A stretch of DNA of 57,103 nt from Paenibacillus pasadenensis (GCF_023715725.1 NZ_JAMBOT010000018.1:1-57103); one strand, 5' to 3'; positions 41,371 to 51,658 are shown, counted from the stretch's first letter. The notes: generated by a model from the letters alone, not told the origin. A program made the numbers and translations.

Positions 41371-42030
41371 ATGCAGCTTCTCGCCATCGTCACGATGCTG
41401 CTGGACCATGTCGGGCTGATGTTTTTCCCTGACTCGACAGGCTGGAGGGTGGTAGGCCGGATCTCGTTTCCCATCTATGCCTATCTCATTACGGTCGGGT
41501 ACCGGATGACCTCTTCGCGGCCGAAGTATTTGCTGCGGCTTGCCGGACTTGCTCTGCTCTCGCAGCTCCCGTATATGCTGGCGTTTAATACGACGGGGTA
41601 CAACGCCATTTTTAGCCTGCTGGCCTCCGCTTTGGTGCTCTATGCCGTTGACGGCCTTTTAACCAGCCGGCTGCCGCGCTTAGCGGCTTGGACGATGATT
41701 TTGCCGATTGTGCTGGCTGCCGCAGCCGTCATGACCGAGCTGCCCTTTGATTACAACGCGTACGGACTGCTGCTCATCCTTCTGTACCGCTACTCGCGCG
41801 GCTTGTGGACCGTTCTATTGCACTTGCTGCTGAATGTATTTTATTTGATTGTAAAAGGTCCGGAGTGGGGCATCCAGATGTTCAGCATCGTGTCGACGCT
41901 GCTGCTTGTATACGGGGCAGAGGTGCGGGCGGAACTGGATAAGCTGCGCGTGCCGCGCTGGCTCTGGCGGGCCTTTTACCCGGCGCATCTGGCCGTGCTG
42001 GCTGTTTTGTACGTCTGGATTGAAGGTTGA
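41371..42030 (+). CDS. TraX family membrane protein
   Basis: The 219-residue polytopic protein has the TraX-family opening MQLLAIVTMLLDHVGLMFFP, then GRISFPIYAYLITVGYRMTSSRPKYLLRLAGLALLSQLPYML, and seven or so hydrophobic segments. TraX acetylates F pilin in enterics, but most chromosomal Firmicute members have no known substrate. CAGGAGGAG precedes the ATG. It stands alone between two terminators. Confidence 0.88.
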   Translation: MQLLAIVTMLLDHVGLMFFPDSTGWRVVGRISFPIYAYLITVGYRMTSSRPKYLLRLAGLALLSQLPYMLAFNTTGYNAIFSLLASALVLYAVDGLLTSRLPRLAAWTMILPIVLAAAAVMTELPFDYNAYGLLLILLYRYSRGLWTVLLHLLLNVFYLIVKGPEWGIQMFSIVSTLLLVYGAEVRAELDKLRVPRWLWRAFYPAHLAVLAVLYVWIEG

Positions 42031-42060
42031 CTCCGCGCCGCACGCCGCACGCCGCACATG

Positions 42061-42103
42061 AAGGACCTCAAGACACCGTAAAGGGGTATTGAGGTCCTTT
42101 TCC
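42061..42103. terminator. Bidirectional terminator between the traX-like and c-di-GMP genes
   Basis: AAGGACCTCAA/TTGAGGTCCTT, 11 perfect pairs with a further CC/GG inner pair. The genes on both sides converge here. A short CGCCGCA triplication lies just before it. Confidence 0.88.
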
Positions 42104-44541
42104 TATGCGCTCTTCGAGCCAAGCAAATTGGAAATCATCTCTGCCGGAACCGGCTTGCTGAAATAATAGCCCTGAGCTTCATGGCAGTGGCGCAGCAGCA
42201 AATATTGCAGCTGTTCGCCGGTTTCGACGCCTTCGGCGATGACCTTCAGCCCGAGGTTATGCGCCATGTTAATGATGGTGTGCACAAGAGCCTCGTCCTT
42301 GGAGTCCTGCAGCAGATTGCGCGTGAAGCTTTGGTCGATTTTGAGACTGTCGATCGGGAAAAGCTTCAAGTAATTGAGCGAGGAGTAGCCCGTGCCAAAA
42401 TCATCAATGGACAGGAAGATTCCCATTTCCTTAAGCTTGTGCATGATGGAGATGGCGTGAGCCGAGTTCTGCACAATGCTCTCCGTCAGCTCCAGCTCCA
42501 AGTATTGCGGCTCCAGGCCGGTATCCTTAAGCACACGGCTCACCAGCTCGACAAAGCCGCTTTGCTGGAATTGACGGGAAGAGATGTTGACGGCAATGCG
42601 CAGCGGCGTAAGCCCGGCATCCTGCCACTCTTTATTTTGACGGCATGCCTCGCGCAGCACCCACTCGCCAATCGGAATAATCAGGCCGGTCTCTTCGGCA
42701 AGCGGAATGAATTCAGCCGGGGAAATCAGTCCCCACTGCGGATGCTGCCAGCGGATGAGCGCCTCAACACCGACGATTTCACCGGTTGGAATGTCGACCT
42801 GCGGCTGATAGTGGACGGTGAACTCGTTTTTCTTGATGCCCTTGCGCAAGCCGATCTCCAGATTCATGCGCCGGGTAACGGCTTCGTTCATTTCAGCGGT
42901 ATAGAACTGGTAGTTGTTTTTGCCCTGCTCCTTGACCCGGTACATGGCCGTGTCGGCGTTTTTAATTAGCGCATCGCGTGTTTTGCCGTCGGCCGGATAG
43001 AGGCTCATGCCAATCGAAGGGGTGACGAACATCTCCTGGCCTCCGACAAGCAGAGACTGATTAAATGTCTGCAGAATCCGCTGAGCTTTGACCGTCATCT
43101 CCTCTACAGAGGTGCCCGGCAGCAGCACGATGAACTCGTCGCCGCCCTGGCGGGATACTGTGTCCTGCTTGTCCACGCATTCGCGCAGCTTGATCGACAC
43201 TTCAACGAGCAGCAGATCACCCATCGTATGGCCCAGCGTGTCGTTAATATATTTGAAGCGGTCGAGATCGAGGAACATAATGCCGATCATCAGGCCGGAC
43301 TCGCCTGCCTGGTCCAGCGCCTCCTTGAGCCGTTCGTTCAGCAGATGGCGGTTGGGCAGACCGGTCAAAGGATCGAGATAAACCATCTGGTTGATCTTAT
43401 GCTCGGCTTTTTTGCGCTCGGTGATGTCGCGGATGATGCTGCTCAAAAAGGGTTGGCCTTCCTCTTCCCATCCGGCCAGCGACAGCTCGATTGGAAATTC
43501 GGTGCCGTCCTTCCGCAAGCCGTACAGCTCCAGCCTGCTGCCAAGACCCGGGAGGGTGTCGTCTTCCAGCATGAGAAAAGGCTGCAGCGCATCGGCATGC
43601 GCCTGCTTGAAGCGGTCGGGAATCGTCATGTCTAACGGCTGGCCAACCGCTTCTTTATCGCTGTAGCCGAACATGAGCTGCGCTCCCCGGTTCCACGATT
43701 GAATAAGCATGCGGCTGTCCGCCAAAATGATCGCATCGCTGGCCGATTCAATTACGGACCGGAATTTGCGCTCGGATTCCCGCGATTGGGATTCAAAGCG
43801 GCGGTTCACATACGTGCTCGTAAATACCATGCTCAGGATAACTAACATGCCGATCCCAATCGCGTAGGCGAGCAGGCTGTTGCTCAGCATATTGTCGCCG
43901 GCAGGTTCGCTAGAATGCCGGTTGTAAAAGCTCGCCGCAGCCATTCCGGTATAGTGCATCGCCGAGACTGCAACGCCCATTATGAGCGAGGCAACGGCTT
44001 TGCGCAGCCATTGACGGGGCTGGTCGGCTTTTATTTTGACGGAATACATCAGATATAGAGCCGTGAGCGAGGCGACAAACGCAATAAGCGCGGACAGCGC
44101 CCAGAGACCTGGATTATAACGGATGATAGCATCCATCTGCATCGCGGCCATTCCAACATAATGCATCGAGACGATTCCCAAAGACATCAGAAACGCGCTC
44201 AGCACGGCCCTGGGGAGCTTCAAGGAAGGCCGGCTGATGATGCGCAGAGCCAGGTAGGAGGCAAATATAGCAGGCAGGATAGAGGCAACAACGACGAGCG
44301 GGCTGTAGGTGACCCGGATTGGCATATGAAAGGCTAACATGGCGATGAAATGCATCGACCAGATGCCCATGCCCATCGAAAGCGCGCCGCAGGATGTCCA
44401 CACGTAACGCGCTCTGCCGCGGGCTTTATGGATATGAATGCCCAAATCCAGCGTTGCAAAGGACGCAACAACAGGGATTAGCAGAGAGAGGGCGACGAGC
44501 GCTATATTGTAGGAGCCTTGAATCGGCTCGTGATGCACCAT
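42103..44541 (-). CDS. MHYT-PAS-GGDEF-EAL cyclic-di-GMP turnover protein
   Basis: The 812-residue membrane protein has an N-terminal seven-helix MHYT sensor with three copies of its motif (SMHFIAM, SMHYVGM, AMHYTGM), thought to bind a metal and sense a gas or redox state. A PAS domain (about 270-390) follows, then a diguanylate cyclase with intact GGDEF and a phosphodiesterase with intact EAL, AVNISS, ELTES, DDFGTGYSS and AEGVET motifs. The product-inhibition site RxxD reads DKQD and is lost. Both activities are possible. AAAGGAGA precedes the ATG. A SigD-type promoter lies upstream, linking it to motility. Confidence 0.95.
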   Translation of the reverse strand: MVHHEPIQGSYNIALVALSLLIPVVASFATLDLGIHIHKARGRARYVWTSCGALSMGMGIWSMHFIAMLAFHMPIRVTYSPLVVVASILPAIFASYLALRIISRPSLKLPRAVLSAFLMSLGIVSMHYVGMAAMQMDAIIRYNPGLWALSALIAFVASLTALYLMYSVKIKADQPRQWLRKAVASLIMGVAVSAMHYTGMAAASFYNRHSSEPAGDNMLSNSLLAYAIGIGMLVILSMVFTSTYVNRRFESQSRESERKFRSVIESASDAIILADSRMLIQSWNRGAQLMFGYSDKEAVGQPLDMTIPDRFKQAHADALQPFLMLEDDTLPGLGSRLELYGLRKDGTEFPIELSLAGWEEEGQPFLSSIIRDITERKKAEHKINQMVYLDPLTGLPNRHLLNERLKEALDQAGESGLMIGIMFLDLDRFKYINDTLGHTMGDLLLVEVSIKLRECVDKQDTVSRQGGDEFIVLLPGTSVEEMTVKAQRILQTFNQSLLVGGQEMFVTPSIGMSLYPADGKTRDALIKNADTAMYRVKEQGKNNYQFYTAEMNEAVTRRMNLEIGLRKGIKKNEFTVHYQPQVDIPTGEIVGVEALIRWQHPQWGLISPAEFIPLAEETGLIIPIGEWVLREACRQNKEWQDAGLTPLRIAVNISSRQFQQSGFVELVSRVLKDTGLEPQYLELELTESIVQNSAHAISIMHKLKEMGIFLSIDDFGTGYSSLNYLKLFPIDSLKIDQSFTRNLLQDSKDEALVHTIINMAHNLGLKVIAEGVETGEQLQYLLLRHCHEAQGYYFSKPVPAEMISNLLGSKSA

Positions 44542-44575
44542 AATGGATTCTCCTTTTATTGTGACTCTTCTCTTA

Positions 44576-44603
44576 TAATCGGCATAAGAAGTAGGACTTT
44601 TTA
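44576..44603 (-). promoter_or_regulatory. SigD-type promoter of the c-di-GMP gene
   Basis: On the minus strand TAAA (44603-44600), 16-base spacer, GCCGATTA (44583-44576). The -35 is perfect, the -10 has seven of eight bases, and the spacer length equals that of the flgM and hag promoters. Confidence 0.65.
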
Positions 44604-44645
44604 CCCTGATTCTCAGTTCGATTTACGACCAGGGGTCATAATTGT

Positions 44646-44693
44646 AAAAAAAACTAAACCCGCCTATCTCTGCGGAAGAGATTGGCGGGTTAT
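44646..44693 (-). terminator. Terminator of the vanW-like gene
   Basis: On the minus strand AACCCGCC.ATCTCT / AGAGAT.GGCGGGTT form a stem, followed by TTAG and eight T. Confidence 0.88.
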
Positions 44694-44731
44694 TCACGCT
44701 TCTTCTAACATGCGGAACAGTGGAGGCTGCA

Positions 44732-46567
44732 TCAAGAGACAAAGGGGAATTCCGGAAGAAGGCTGCTCTGTTCCGGCCCAAGCAGTCGAATACCGTCCTC
44801 CAGCAGCGGCGGTTCAGTCGGCGGGGATGAACCGTCCGGCATTTGCTCCAGCTCTTCAAACGTTTGGCGATCTTTCGGTTGCGGCTGCGGCTGCGGCGTT
44901 CCCGCCCCTCCAGCCGGTCCGGCTTCCTCCGCGCCGTGCGGATCGGCTTCCGATCCCGGTCCAGGAGAAGGTGGAATTGGAGCGGAAGCGGGGCCTTCCA
45001 TAATGACGGCCGGCTGCGGCTTGTAGGTGTCGCGGGAAATGCGGGTGCGGGATACCTCTTTGCCGTTCTCATAACGAATCCGGTAGGTTTCGACGATATA
45101 TCCCGTTTTCCCTTTCTTCAGCACGACCTGCTGGCCCGGGGCCAGGCCGGAGCTTCGGCGAAGCCGGACAGGGGGGGAGAGAGTGCGCACTGTGCGGGAA
45201 ACGATGCTGTAGCGCACCTCTTTAGGCATGGTGCCAAACAGCTTGATCGTCAGCTGCCCGCTTCCGGTATAAGTGCGGATAATCAGATGTTTGCCGGTCG
45301 TATTGCGGAAACGGAAGTTAATGGAACCCTCCGCAAATGTTGCATCCTGTCCCTTCGGCAAATAGGAGACCGGCAGAGAGTGATGCCGCCGTTCCACAAT
45401 TTCCAGTCCCGCCCGGAGAGCCGCATTGTAGAGCGTGCTGGACACCTGGCATATGCCTCCTCCAATACCGCGCGTAAACTGGCCGTTCAGGATAACAGGC
45501 GCTTCCCGGTAGCCGGTCTCCCGCTCCGTAATGCGGATAATCTCGCCGTAGTCGAATACCTCGCCGGGTTTAAGCATCCAGCCGTTAAGCGTGCGCGCCG
45601 TCTCGGATACGTTGAAGGCTCTGCCTTGCGAGCTTGTTCTGTAATCGGTCGAAAAAGAGGCGATCAGCCGCTCGACGCCTTCCGCCTTGAGCGACGCCAG
45701 CGTAACTTTTGGCGCAACGGAGCGAAATTGCAGCGTGCCGTTCCAGCCGGCCTCAACGCCGAGAGCGGCCAGCAGCCCGGGCCCGTCCAGCTGCGGCAGG
45801 CGGGATGGCTTGAGCTTGGCAGAGCTGCGTATTCCGCCGCCAGGCTGTTCCGCTTCATTATTGCCGAGCCCTTTAGCCGCCCAACGGAGAATGCCCTCAT
45901 GCTGGCGCTCCAAGTCAAGATGCAGGACGTTGCGGCCTGGAGTGTAAACGACTTTATCGTAAGGGGTAATCGTGCGAACGGCGTCCACGGGCTTCCGCTC
46001 GTCATAAAAGCCCCATTGCTTACGGATTGCGGCGTCGAACTGTTTCCGGTTCGAAGCAAGCGTTACGGGCAGCTGGTTGCCCCAATTCCAGCGGTACTTG
46101 GCCCGCTCCAGCACAGAGCCTTCGCCAAGCTTACTAATCGCGGCAACGGCAGCATCCAGGTTGATGCGCAGTCCCAGCTCGTCCAGCGCCCATGACGCGC
46201 TGCGCTCGGCCGTTGCAGAGATAGAGCCGTCTGCGGACTCTAACTGGGGAGCGGCTTGGTTTTGAGCTGCGGCTGTTCCAGAGGGAGCGCCGTCGTTCGC
46301 TGCGGCTCCTACAGGCTTGTCCTCGCCGGAAGAGGCGGACGGTGTTCCGTCCGCCAGCGTGACAACGCGATTGTCCAGCGCAAGCCGATAGGTTTCCAGC
46401 AGCTGCAGCGCCTCCGCTTTATGAAGGCCGCCAAGCGGAAGCCCCGCCGCTTCCGTGCCGTTGGGCACTTTTGATTTGGAGCCGTATATCCAGAGCAGCC
46501 CCCATATCGCGAAGGCAGCCAGCATGAGGGCAAGTACAACGATTAATAGCATGTGGAGCCTTTTCAC
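44732..46567 (-). CDS. VanW family protein with G5 domain
   Basis: The 611-residue protein is anchored by one N-terminal membrane helix (LLIVVLALMLAAFAIWGLLWI). It continues with a peptidoglycan-binding-4-like region (about 60-320), the VanW domain (about 330-460: GWMLKPGEVFDYGEIIRITERETGY, FTRGIGGGICQVSSTLYNAALRAGLEIVERRHHSLPVSYLPKGQDATF), a G5-like domain (about 465-530) and a Pro/Gly-rich tail. The role is unknown; such proteins face the cell wall. GTG 46567 is preferred over TTG 46573 from the position of GGGAGGA. Confidence 0.9.
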   Translation of the reverse strand: MKRLHMLLIVVLALMLAAFAIWGLLWIYGSKSKVPNGTEAAGLPLGGLHKAEALQLLETYRLALDNRVVTLADGTPSASSGEDKPVGAAANDGAPSGTAAAQNQAAPQLESADGSISATAERSASWALDELGLRINLDAAVAAISKLGEGSVLERAKYRWNWGNQLPVTLASNRKQFDAAIRKQWGFYDERKPVDAVRTITPYDKVVYTPGRNVLHLDLERQHEGILRWAAKGLGNNEAEQPGGGIRSSAKLKPSRLPQLDGPGLLAALGVEAGWNGTLQFRSVAPKVTLASLKAEGVERLIASFSTDYRTSSQGRAFNVSETARTLNGWMLKPGEVFDYGEIIRITERETGYREAPVILNGQFTRGIGGGICQVSSTLYNAALRAGLEIVERRHHSLPVSYLPKGQDATFAEGSINFRFRNTTGKHLIIRTYTGSGQLTIKLFGTMPKEVRYSIVSRTVRTLSPPVRLRRSSGLAPGQQVVLKKGKTGYIVETYRIRYENGKEVSRTRISRDTYKPQPAVIMEGPASAPIPPSPGPGSEADPHGAEEAGPAGGAGTPQPQPQPKDRQTFEELEQMPDGSSPPTEPPLLEDGIRLLGPEQSSLLPEFPFVS

Positions 46568-46736
46568 AGGCAATCCTCCCTTCTGGTGAGCGTGGTCTAC
46601 TAGATTTATGCGCGCCGGGGCGGAATTATATCTTTCTTTTTGCTATAGGGGTCTGGCGCAAATAGAACGTAAGGGAATTTTACAGAGCATAAATGGGAAT
46701 AAAAGGATGTAGTGTTTTCATTATGAGGAGGCTCTT

Positions 46737-48308
46737 ATGAACAATATTGATCCCGTTGCCGCCAGCCGTTTGCCGCAGCTGCCGGAGTCCTTGTGGCGGG
46801 CAACATCATCGCTTCCGTCTTTCCCGTCGCTCAAAGGTACAATTAAAGCCGATGTGGCGGTTGTCGGGGGCGGCATCGCCGGCATCACGAGCGCCTATTT
46901 GTTATGCAAAAACGGCTTGAAGGTGGCGCTGTTAGAGGCAGGTAAACTGCTGGACGGCACGACCGGACACACGACAGCTAAAGTTACAGCCCAGCACGGC
47001 GCTATTTATGACAAGCTGCTGCAGCATCTGGGCAAGGAGCAGGCCAAGCAGTATTTTGACGCAAACGACGAGGCGCTGAAATGGATTCAGAATACGGCGG
47101 CCTCGCTCGGAATTGAATGCGGGCTAACAAGCGAGGACGCTTATTTGTACGCAGATAATGAAGCGGACTTGGAGCTGCTGCAGAAAGAGTGGAAGGCGTA
47201 TCAGCAAATCGGACTGCCCGGAGAATGGGTAGACAAGCTGCCTCTCGACGGCCTTTCTGAACGCGGCGCGATCAAGCTGCCGGGCCAGGCGCGTTTTCAC
47301 CCGCTGTTATATCTCAAAGGGCTGCTGGATGAGGCGCTGAAGCTAGGCCTAACCGTTTATGAGAATACGGTTGTCACGGAAAAGGTTGAGGAGAACAAGC
47401 AGGACGGGCGGATTATGCTGCATAGCGCCGCAGGCGGCACCGTGTCCTGCAGCTGGGCCGTATCAGCGACGCATTTCCCGTTTACCGACGGCGGCGGGCT
47501 GTTTTTCTCCAGACTGCATGCGCAGCGTTCCTACGTGCTGGCGGTAGAATCGGAGCAGCCGTTTCCCGGCGGCATGTACCTGTCAGCGGGAGCGACGGTC
47601 CGCTCGCTGCGGGCGGCTGAGCTGGACGGCCGTCCGGTCGTTATCGTTGGCGGCGAAAATCACAAAACCGGCCAAGGCGCGCCGATGATTCAGCATTATG
47701 AAGCGCTGGAGCAATTCGCGGATTCGCTGCTCGGCGTGAAACATATCCCTTACCGGTGGTCGGCTCAGGACTTGACGACGCTGGATGAGATGCCTTATAT
47801 CGGGCCGGTCAGGGACAAATACCCCAATATGCTCATCGCGACGGGGTTTAACAAATGGGGCATGACGGGTGGCACGCTGGCGGCGCTGATCATCAGCGAT
47901 TTGGTCAACACCGGTCAAAACAAACATCTGGAGCTGTTTAAGCCGGCGCGATTCCATGCCGACCCGTCGATCAAAACGTTCGTGAAAGAAAATTTGAACG
48001 TTGCGGGACAGCTCATTTCCGGCAAGCTGGAATCGCCGACGCGGCTGCCGGACTCGCTGGAGCCGGGCGAAGGCGCGGTTGTGAAGGTAGCGGGCAAACG
48101 CGCAGGCGGCTACCGCGACCCGCAAGGGAAGCTGCATTTGGTCGATACGACATGCACGCATATGGGCTGCGAATGCAGGTGGAACTCCGGCGATTTGAGC
48201 TGGGATTGCCCTTGCCACGGGTCGCGCTTCGGTTATGACGGCGCCGTGCTGGAAGGTCCGGCTGAGAAGCCGCTCAAGAAGCTGACCGTGGAACAGGAGC
48301 TTCAATAA
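46737..48308 (+). CDS. FAD-dependent oxidoreductase fused to a Rieske [2Fe-2S] domain
   Basis: The 523-residue protein has a DAO-type FAD-binding N terminus (DVAVVGGGIAGITSAYLLCKNGLKVALLEAG) and ends in a Rieske domain with both cluster motifs: CTHMGC and CPCHGSRF. In the middle the GFNKWGMTGGTLAALIISD segment binds the FAD end. The substrate is unknown; related fusions exist in Bacillus (YhfW-type). GAGGAGG precedes the ATG and it is monocistronic with its own terminator. Confidence 0.93.
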   Translation: MNNIDPVAASRLPQLPESLWRATSSLPSFPSLKGTIKADVAVVGGGIAGITSAYLLCKNGLKVALLEAGKLLDGTTGHTTAKVTAQHGAIYDKLLQHLGKEQAKQYFDANDEALKWIQNTAASLGIECGLTSEDAYLYADNEADLELLQKEWKAYQQIGLPGEWVDKLPLDGLSERGAIKLPGQARFHPLLYLKGLLDEALKLGLTVYENTVVTEKVEENKQDGRIMLHSAAGGTVSCSWAVSATHFPFTDGGGLFFSRLHAQRSYVLAVESEQPFPGGMYLSAGATVRSLRAAELDGRPVVIVGGENHKTGQGAPMIQHYEALEQFADSLLGVKHIPYRWSAQDLTTLDEMPYIGPVRDKYPNMLIATGFNKWGMTGGTLAALIISDLVNTGQNKHLELFKPARFHADPSIKTFVKENLNVAGQLISGKLESPTRLPDSLEPGEGAVVKVAGKRAGGYRDPQGKLHLVDTTCTHMGCECRWNSGDLSWDCPCHGSRFGYDGAVLEGPAEKPLKKLTVEQELQ

Positions 48309-48312
48309 AAAG

Positions 48313-48353
48313 AAAAACAGCCAGCCAGCCGGCCATTCGGCTGGCTGTTTTAA
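48313..48353 (+). terminator. Terminator after the FAD-Rieske gene
   Basis: AAAACAGCCAGCC / GGCTGGCTGTTTT, 13 perfect pairs around a short loop. Confidence 0.92.
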
Positions 48354-48632
48354 TTGCCGCATCGTATCGGCCCGCCCCAAATAATGAGAATCTTTTCATA
48401 ACCTCAATTAACCCTCGTATTGGCTTCATTCGCCAAACTCTTCTACCGATGTTAACTATAGTTGAAAAAATTCGACATTATCCTCACTAGCATCGCTGTC
48501 GAACTCCATCGCATGTCCGCGTTCGATGATGAGAATTGTGAAAATTAAGGGTTTAGCCCCTTGCGGGAAAGGAAATACCCTCTTTCTGTCGAACACCAAT
48601 AAGCGGAATATAGACAGGATGTGAGTTAATAC
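48354..48632. other. Intergenic leader before ftsE
   Basis: About 280 bp without a gene. AT-rich stretches such as TTGAAAAAATTCGACATTAT near 48460-48480 could hold a promoter, but no pair with good spacing was found. Confidence 0.4.
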
Positions 48633-49308
<676 letters not shown>

Positions 49309-49319
<11 letters not shown>

Positions 49320-50226
49320 AACGTTAGGGCGGCATATCCGGGAAGGCATCCGCAATATTTTTCGCAACGGATGGATGAGCTTCGCTTCGGTCAGCAGCAT
49401 TTTTGTATCGCTATTTATCCTCAGCGTGTTCATGATGCTGGCGCTTAACGTAGACAAGCTGGCTGGGCAGCTCGAAAGCCAGGTGGAGATCAGGGCGTTT
49501 CTGCAGATGGATACGGCGGAAGCGGACGTAAAGGCGCTGGAAAACAAGCTGCGCAATATTTCCGGGGTGAAGGGAGTCGAGTACCGCACTCCGGAACAGA
49601 ATCTCCAGGAAATGAGCGAAATGCTCGGAGAGGACGGCAAACAGCTGCTTCAGGACTACCAGGGCGAGGATAACCCGATGCCGGCCAGCTTTACGATTGA
49701 AGTGTTTGATCCGGTTGCGATAGCAACTGTTGCGGGCGAGGTGACGGCAATCAGCAGCGCCCAGGACCCGCCGGCTTTTCAGCAGGTGAAGTACGGTCAG
49801 GGAACGGTTGAGACGTTATTCAAAATTACCGATATGGTGCGCAACGTCGGTCTAGCCATCGTTGCAGGCCTTGCGATTACAGCGATGTTCCTCATCGCAA
49901 CGACGATCAAGACGACGATTATCGGACGCCAGAGGGAAATCAGCATCATGAAGCTTGTCGGGGCGACCAACGCCTTTATCCGCTGGCCGTTTTTTGTTGA
50001 AGGAGCGCTTATTGGATTTCTGTCCTCGGCGCTTACGGCCGCTGTCGTGCTGCTGGGCTATGGCGAACTGGTTCGCCAGTCCGAATTCGATCTCGGGCTG
50101 CTTAGCATTCAGCTCATATCCATAAGTGAAGCCGCCTCTATCGTCATCCCTGTGACCGTTGGCATCGGCACGATGCTGGGCGTATGGGGAAGCGTGTTGT
50201 CCGTCCGCAGATATCTGAAAGTGTAG
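49309..50226 (+). CDS. ftsX: Cell division permease-like protein FtsX
   Basis: FtsX is the membrane partner of FtsE. The 305-residue protein has an N-terminal cytoplasmic stretch (LGRHIREGIRNIFRNGWMSFASVSSIFVSLFILSVFMMLALN with the first helix), an extracellular domain (about 55-170) and three more helices with the QREISIMKLVGATNAFIRWPFFVEGALIG segment. ATG 49309 follows AGAGGAG. In B. subtilis FtsX controls CwlO; here the adjacent EnvC-like protein is the obvious partner. Confidence 0.97.
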
Positions 50227-50238
50227 GAGGATTGCAGC

Positions 50239-51444
50239 TTGAACAAACGTTACCGTAAACTGCTGGGAGCTGTTCTTGCCGGTGCGCTGTGCCTGACGGC
50301 TGTGCCGTTGTCCGCGCAAGCATCATCCCAAGCGGATCGCATAAACCGAGAGTTAAAGCAGGTTCGTCAAAAGATGCAAGCCGCCGCCAAGGACCAAAAG
50401 CAAGCCGAGGCGCAATCTAAAACCATCATGACCCAGAAGCTGAACACCGTCGAGACGCTGAAATCCGTCATGACTCAAATTAATACCGTCGGCATGCGCA
50501 TGAATGACGTTCAGAGTCAGGTCGACGCGCGAACGGAAACGCTCAACCGTACCGCCCAGGAGCTGGACGAGGCCGAGCAGCGTATCAAAAAACAGGATGA
50601 GCGCCTGCAATCGCGCATGCGCGTTACGTTTATGAACGGCCGGGTCAGTTACCTGGATGTGCTGCTGAACGCCACGAGCTTTTCCGATTTTCTGGGACGT
50701 CTGGATTCGCTGCATACGATTATGAACCAGGATAAAGAAACGCTGCAAAGCCGTAAGCAGGAGAAAAAGCTCGTTGCTGAAAAGAAAGCCCAGGTTGAGG
50801 TTCAGCTTGCCGAAGTCAAAACTTTGTACGCCAAAGTAGCCGATTACCGGGCGACGCTGGCTTCTAAGGAAGCTCAGAAAACCCAGCTGATTTCAACTTA
50901 CAATCAAAAGCTGGACGCGCTTGGCGACATCAGCGAGGAGCAGGAAAAGCTGCTTATCGAGCTCGCCACCAAGGAATCCAAGCTGATCAGACAAAAGAAC
51001 TCGCTGAAGAAAAAGAGCTACAGCAGCTACAGCGGGGGTTTGCTGGCAATGCCGATCAAGTCCTCCTACCGGTTAAGCTCGAACTACGGCTATCGGATTC
51101 ACCCTATTACCGGCAAGCGGAAAATGCATGCTGGAGTTGATATGGCTGCTCCTGCCGGAACAAACATCTATGCTGCGGAAAGCGGCGTAGTTATTGTGGC
51201 TCAATGGTGGAACGGTTATGGAAATACGATCGTTATCGATCACGGCAACGGATTATGGACGCTTTATCCGCATATTCTTGACGGAGGAATTCTTGTTGAG
51301 AAGGGCCAAACGGTTAAACGCGGCCAGCATATCGGAGAGGTCGGTTCTACCGGAAACTCCACCGGCAATCATCTTCATTTTGAAGTGCGCAAAAACGGTG
51401 AGCCAGTCAATCCGATGACTTATTTAGGCCAAAAATCGAATTAG
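50239..51444 (+). CDS. EnvC/CwlO-like murein hydrolase activator with M23 domain
   Basis: The 401-residue secreted protein has a signal peptide (KLLGAVLAGALCLTAVPLSAQAS), two long coiled coils (about 30-255) and a LytM/M23 endopeptidase domain (about 285-395). The zinc ligands HAGVD and HLHFEV are present, as is the conserved histidine after YP in LWTLYPH, so it could be an active endopeptidase rather than only an activator. TTG follows AGGAGG at 50226-50231, 12 bp after ftsX, so it is one operon with ftsEX. The coiled coil probably contacts FtsX. Confidence 0.93.
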   Translation: MNKRYRKLLGAVLAGALCLTAVPLSAQASSQADRINRELKQVRQKMQAAAKDQKQAEAQSKTIMTQKLNTVETLKSVMTQINTVGMRMNDVQSQVDARTETLNRTAQELDEAEQRIKKQDERLQSRMRVTFMNGRVSYLDVLLNATSFSDFLGRLDSLHTIMNQDKETLQSRKQEKKLVAEKKAQVEVQLAEVKTLYAKVADYRATLASKEAQKTQLISTYNQKLDALGDISEEQEKLLIELATKESKLIRQKNSLKKKSYSSYSGGLLAMPIKSSYRLSSNYGYRIHPITGKRKMHAGVDMAAPAGTNIYAAESGVVIVAQWWNGYGNTIVIDHGNGLWTLYPHILDGGILVEKGQTVKRGQHIGEVGSTGNSTGNHLHFEVRKNGEPVNPMTYLGQKSN

Positions 51445-51486
51445 CCATTTTCATTAAGGCTTCATGGATTCATATTGATATTTTGT

Positions 51487-51535
51487 AAAGCCCTTTTGTC
51501 CGCCGTTAGGCGGGCCAAGGGGCTTTTATTTTTGC
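51487..51535 (+). terminator. Terminator of the ftsEX operon
   Basis: AAAGCCCTTTTGTCCGCC / GGCGGGCCAAGGGGCTTT with loop GTTA, followed by ATTTTT. Confidence 0.88.
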
Positions 51536-51658
51536 ACATCATCGACACTTTGTTCATATGCTCTCCTTTTTTGCCAAATAATCCTCATCCTGTTGTTGCA
51601 TACTAATCGCCTGACGGCCCGGAGGCAAGTCCGGGGGAGATGAGGGAGGAGATTGGCG

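Noticed and set aside
44843..46195. 450-codon open frame antisense to the VanW gene
   Set aside because: No family motif and no ribosome site, while the minus-strand VanW/G5 protein is clear.
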